DNA from: CBDAQR01 sp965199055
GTDB lineage: Bacteria > Pseudomonadota > Gammaproteobacteria > Pseudomonadales > Halieaceae
DNA length: 64,000 nucleotides
Reading direction: 5' to 3'
NCBI GenBank assembly: GCA_965199055.1
Contig: CBDAQR010000004.1
Span: forward strand, 1,488,001-1,552,000
The position numbers and the translations under genes are program-made. Numbering within the stretch: the first letter of the stretch is position 1; each line of letters opens with the position of its first letter. The notes under the pieces are model-generated. The model saw only the letters and a list, made by a program, of their open reading frames with translations. It was not told where the DNA came from and ran no database searches. Below, piece after piece: positions 61,426-64,000 of the stretch.

Positions 61426-63425
61426 CACTGGAACATCAGATACCGCGTAACGCACTCGTGTGGATTATTATCGCCCAGTTTGTGCTGCTATTGCCGCATC
61501 TGGCGCGAGTGCCGATCTGGATGGTACTGATCTATCTCTATGCGGCTTATTGGCGCAGCATGGTGTATCAGGGGCGCTGGTCGTTCCCGAGTAAGCTGGT
61601 AAAGGTAGCGCTAACGCTAAGCTGCTTTGCGGGTGTTGGGTACAGTTACCGCAGCTTAATCGGGCTCGAGCCCACAGTCGCGCTGCTGCTGACGGCCTTC
61701 GCGCTGAAGCTACTCGAAGCCTCGGAGCGCAAGGATGCTTATGTGCTCTTATTCCTGGGTTATTTCGTGTGTATCACGGAGTTTCTGTTTAGTCAGGAGA
61801 TTCTGACAACGCTGTACTTGCTCTTCGCTGTGCTGGTTGTGACCACGGCGCTGGTGGCCCTGCATCAACCCGGTCAGGACGTATTCAGCCGCTCAACCAT
61901 GAAAAGATCATCTGTCATGCTGGCTCAAGCGTTTCCGTTGATGCTGGTCTTGTTCTTTGTGTTTCCGCGTATCGGCCCACTGTGGAGTGTGCCGCTGAAG
62001 GCCCATACGGCGAAATCCGGCGTGAGTGATTTTATGTCGCCGGGCGATATCTCTAATCTCAGTCTCTCGGATGAGGTTGCTTTTCGGGTGCAGTTTAAGG
62101 GAGAAGTGCCTGAACGCTCGGAACTCTACTGGCGCGGCCTGGTGTTCTCGAACTTGCAGGGCAATGCCTGGCGCAGCTTGCGCTGGAAAGAGGTGCCAAT
62201 TATGGAGCGGCGTCAGCGTCGTCCCTTGCTGGTGGGAGATCCCGTTGAGTACAGCGTGATCATGGAGCCCACCCAGCAGAACTGGTTATACGGTATTCGT
62301 TACCCGCAAAGCTATGACAAGGGGCTTCTGACTACTAACGACTTCCGGTTGGTGTCACCTAATGAGATTCAGGATCAGCGCAGATATACGGTGCGGACCT
62401 GGCTTGATGCGCAACTCGAACCGGAAATTAGTGAATGGCGGCGTGAAGTTGATACGGCCTTGCCGCTGTTTCAAAATCCCCGGACTCGAGACATGGCGGA
62501 AGCGCTCTACAACTCTGTAGGGCGCGAACCCGAGGCGATGGTCAACGAAATGCTTGCCATGTTCCAGGACCAGGATTTCTACTACACCTTGCAGCCGCCG
62601 CTCCTGGGAGACAATGCTGTAGACGAGTTTCTGTTCGAGACGCGGCGAGGATTTTGCGAGCACTATGCGGCGGCTGCGGCCTTTATGTTGCGCTCGGTGG
62701 GCATTCCCACGCGTGTCGTGGCGGGCTACCAGGGCGGTGAGGTAAACCCGGTGAACGGTACGGTGGTTGTACACCAGTTTGATGCCCATGCCTGGAATGA
62801 AGTGTGGTTGGAAGGGCGTGGTTGGGTTCGTCTTGACCCTACGGCAGCCATCGCTCCTGAACGGATTGAGTACGGGCTCGAACGTGCGTTGTTGGAGGAG
62901 GGCAGTTTCCTGGCAAATTCTCCGCTTTCACCGCTTCGCTATCGAAACATTGCTTGGGTAAACCGGCTGCGCCTGCAGTTAGATGCGATTAACTACAGCT
63001 GGCAGTTATTTGTGTTGAATTACAACAGTGAGCAACAGTACTCGATGTTGAGCCGCTGGATCGGGGAAGTGAGCATTGCGCGTATTGCGACGCTACTGGG
63101 GGCTGTCTGGGCAATCGTCATCATTCCCATCGCGTTCGCGTTGTTTCGCCGTGACGGTCGCTCGCGACTCGATCCAGCGACACGTCTGTACATAGAATTC
63201 TGTCGTCGCTTGCAGCGTATAGAGTTGGGCAGGCAGCGCAGTGAAGGCCCCACCGCCTGCGCCCAGCGAATAGCCGACGCACGGCCAGACCTTGCTGCAC
63301 AAGTGCATTCAATAACCGGGCTGTACGACCGGCTCAGTTATCGGAGCAGCGCCACGACGTCGCGTTCGGCAGAAGAGGCGCTGGAACTGCTCCGCAAGCA
63401 GGTGAAGGCATTCCGCCCTGGCTAG
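61422..63425 (+). CDS. TgpA-like membrane transglutaminase (DUF3488 plus transglutaminase core)
   Basis: 667 residues. Six or so N-terminal membrane helices (to about residue 180), a periplasmic transglutaminase-like domain with catalytic Cys in RGFCEHYAAAAAFML (about residue 410), His in FDAHAWNEVWLEG and Asp in WVRLDPTAAIAP, then a further helix near 555 and a cytoplasmic tail. Family members include TgpA of Pseudomonas aeruginosa. Its role with MoxR/DUF58 in the envelope is inferred. Its stop overlaps the acnB stop. Confidence 0.9.
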   Translation: MTLEHQIPRNALVWIIIAQFVLLLPHLARVPIWMVLIYLYAAYWRSMVYQGRWSFPSKLVKVALTLSCFAGVGYSYRSLIGLEPTVALLLTAFALKLLEASERKDAYVLLFLGYFVCITEFLFSQEILTTLYLLFAVLVVTTALVALHQPGQDVFSRSTMKRSSVMLAQAFPLMLVLFFVFPRIGPLWSVPLKAHTAKSGVSDFMSPGDISNLSLSDEVAFRVQFKGEVPERSELYWRGLVFSNLQGNAWRSLRWKEVPIMERRQRRPLLVGDPVEYSVIMEPTQQNWLYGIRYPQSYDKGLLTTNDFRLVSPNEIQDQRRYTVRTWLDAQLEPEISEWRREVDTALPLFQNPRTRDMAEALYNSVGREPEAMVNEMLAMFQDQDFYYTLQPPLLGDNAVDEFLFETRRGFCEHYAAAAAFMLRSVGIPTRVVAGYQGGEVNPVNGTVVVHQFDAHAWNEVWLEGRGWVRLDPTAAIAPERIEYGLERALLEEGSFLANSPLSPLRYRNIAWVNRLRLQLDAINYSWQLFVLNYNSEQQYSMLSRWIGEVSIARIATLLGAVWAIVIIPIAFALFRRDGRSRLDPATRLYIEFCRRLQRIELGRQRSEGPTACAQRIADARPDLAAQVHSITGLYDRLSYRSSATTSRSAEEALELLRKQVKAFRPG

Positions 63426-64000
63426 GCGCTGAGTTCCTGGATCTCCACCGCCGCAATGCGTGCCCCTTCCTCGGCGCTCTTCTGGAACTCCGCTATCTGA
63501 TCGAAATTCATATAACGGTAGATTTCGTCCGCCATGGAGTCAATATTTTTGGCGTATTCCAGATATTCTTCCGGTGTGGGTAGCTTACCGAGCACGGCGC
63601 CCACGGAGGCTAACTCGGCACTGGTGAGATAGACATTCGCGCCATCGCCGAGACGGTTAGGGAAGTTACGGGTTGAAGTAGACAGCACCGTGCTGTTGGC
63701 CGCTACCCGTGCCTGGTTGCCCATGCAGAGCGAACAGCCAGGCATCTCGGTACGCGCACCCGAGGCACCGAAGATGTTGTAGTAACCTTCTTCCATCAGC
63801 TGATGTTCATCCATCCGGGTTGGAGGAACAATCCACATACGGGTGGAAATACCACCTTTATGCTGCTCCAGCAGCTTACCCGCCGCGCGGAAGTGGCCAA
63901 TGTTGGTCATACAGCTACCAATAAACACCTCGTCGACAGAGTCGCCAGCCACCTCAGACAGCAGGCGCGCGTCATCAGGATCGTTCGGTGCGCAGACAAT
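63422..64000 (-). CDS. acnB: Bifunctional aconitate hydratase 2, 3' part (rest outside window)
   Basis: Only the C-terminal approximately 190 residues are seen, on the minus strand; the frame stays open past the window edge. SVDEVFIGSCMTNIGHFRAA contains the first Fe-S cysteine and MPGCSLCMGNQARVAANSTV the other two, followed by STSTRNFPNRLGDGANVYLT. This is the AcnB-type layout with the Fe-S domain at the C-terminus. It is convergent with the tgpA-like gene. Confidence 0.93.
   Translation of the reverse strand: MVCAPNDPDDARLLSEVAGDSVDEVFIGSCMTNIGHFRAAGKLLEQHKGGISTRMWIVPPTRMDEHQLMEEGYYNIFGASGARTEMPGCSLCMGNQARVAANSTVLSTSTRNFPNRLGDGANVYLTSAELASVGAVLGKLPTPEEYLEYAKNIDSMADEIYRYMNFDQIAEFQKSAEEGARIAAVEIQELSA

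Overview
This 64-kb window is bacterial chromosome from a gammaproteobacterium. GC is moderately high, coding density is high, and many genes overlap by 1-4 bp or nearly touch. Gene content points to a marine, Pseudomonas-related heterotroph, and my best guess is the Cellvibrionales/Halieaceae (OM60/NOR5) group. The evidence is the leuC-leuD-leuB-asd-fimV-truA-trpF order followed by accD-folC-dedD-cvpA-purF-metZ, a 180-kDa-type NAD-glutamate dehydrogenase, rmf, fused rlmKL, a TonB-dependent receptor with a repeat lipoprotein, and a DUF3604/PPIase/HupE trio. The genus-level guess is inference. No plasmid, phage, IS or CRISPR signature was seen.

Layout. 1-6.1 kb: end of a PilZ gene, SRPBCC protein, FkbM methyltransferase, nitroreductase, then a tight DUF3604-PPIase-HupE/UreJ operon. 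6.1-9.1 kb: lipoprotein, LLM oxidoreductase, thioesterase, DUF3301 and a monooxygenase. 9.1-9.9 kb: a 0.6-kb AT-rich non-coding stretch with DnaA-box-like sites, then tRNA-Val(TAC) and tRNA-Asp(GTC) behind a strong promoter. 10-14 kb: a broken M10 metalloprotease/DUF4214 gene, a methyltransferase with regulatory domain, and a DUF3313-type lipoprotein. 14.1-20.8 kb: a four-unit Pho box in front of a three-repeat lipoprotein and a TonB-dependent receptor. 20.8-26.2 kb: nadK, rhomboid, YeaC, DUF2797, pepN. 26.2-33 kb (minus strand): moxR-DUF58-DUF4381-batA-batBC-batD. 33-41.7 kb: gdhB, rmf, rlmKL, a second DnaA-box region, a flavodoxin-like gene and a thioesterase. 41.6-59.5 kb: a LysR gene with an in-frame stop, then leuCDB-asd, fimV, truA, trpFBA, accD, folC, dedD, cvpA, purF, metZ. 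59.5-63.4 kb: a second MoxR-DUF58 pair with a TgpA-like transglutaminase. The window ends in acnB (minus strand, partial).

How the genes work together. Leucine, threonine/lysine (asd), tryptophan, purine, folate, fatty-acid and methionine synthesis form one biosynthetic block. Two separate MoxR/DUF58 clusters probably serve envelope or chaperone-like roles. The Pho-box lipoprotein/receptor pair looks like a phosphate-starvation outer-membrane uptake system of unknown substrate. It is the best candidate here for an undescribed system.

Most unusual points: the tandem Pho box and its lipoprotein/TonB receptor pair; two oppositely oriented 0.2-kb DnaA-box elements 31 kb apart that share 21 identical bases; the DUF3604-PPIase-HupE trio; three genes whose predicted -10 box sits 6-8 nt before the start codon; two broken genes; and a 24-bp minisatellite inside fimV.
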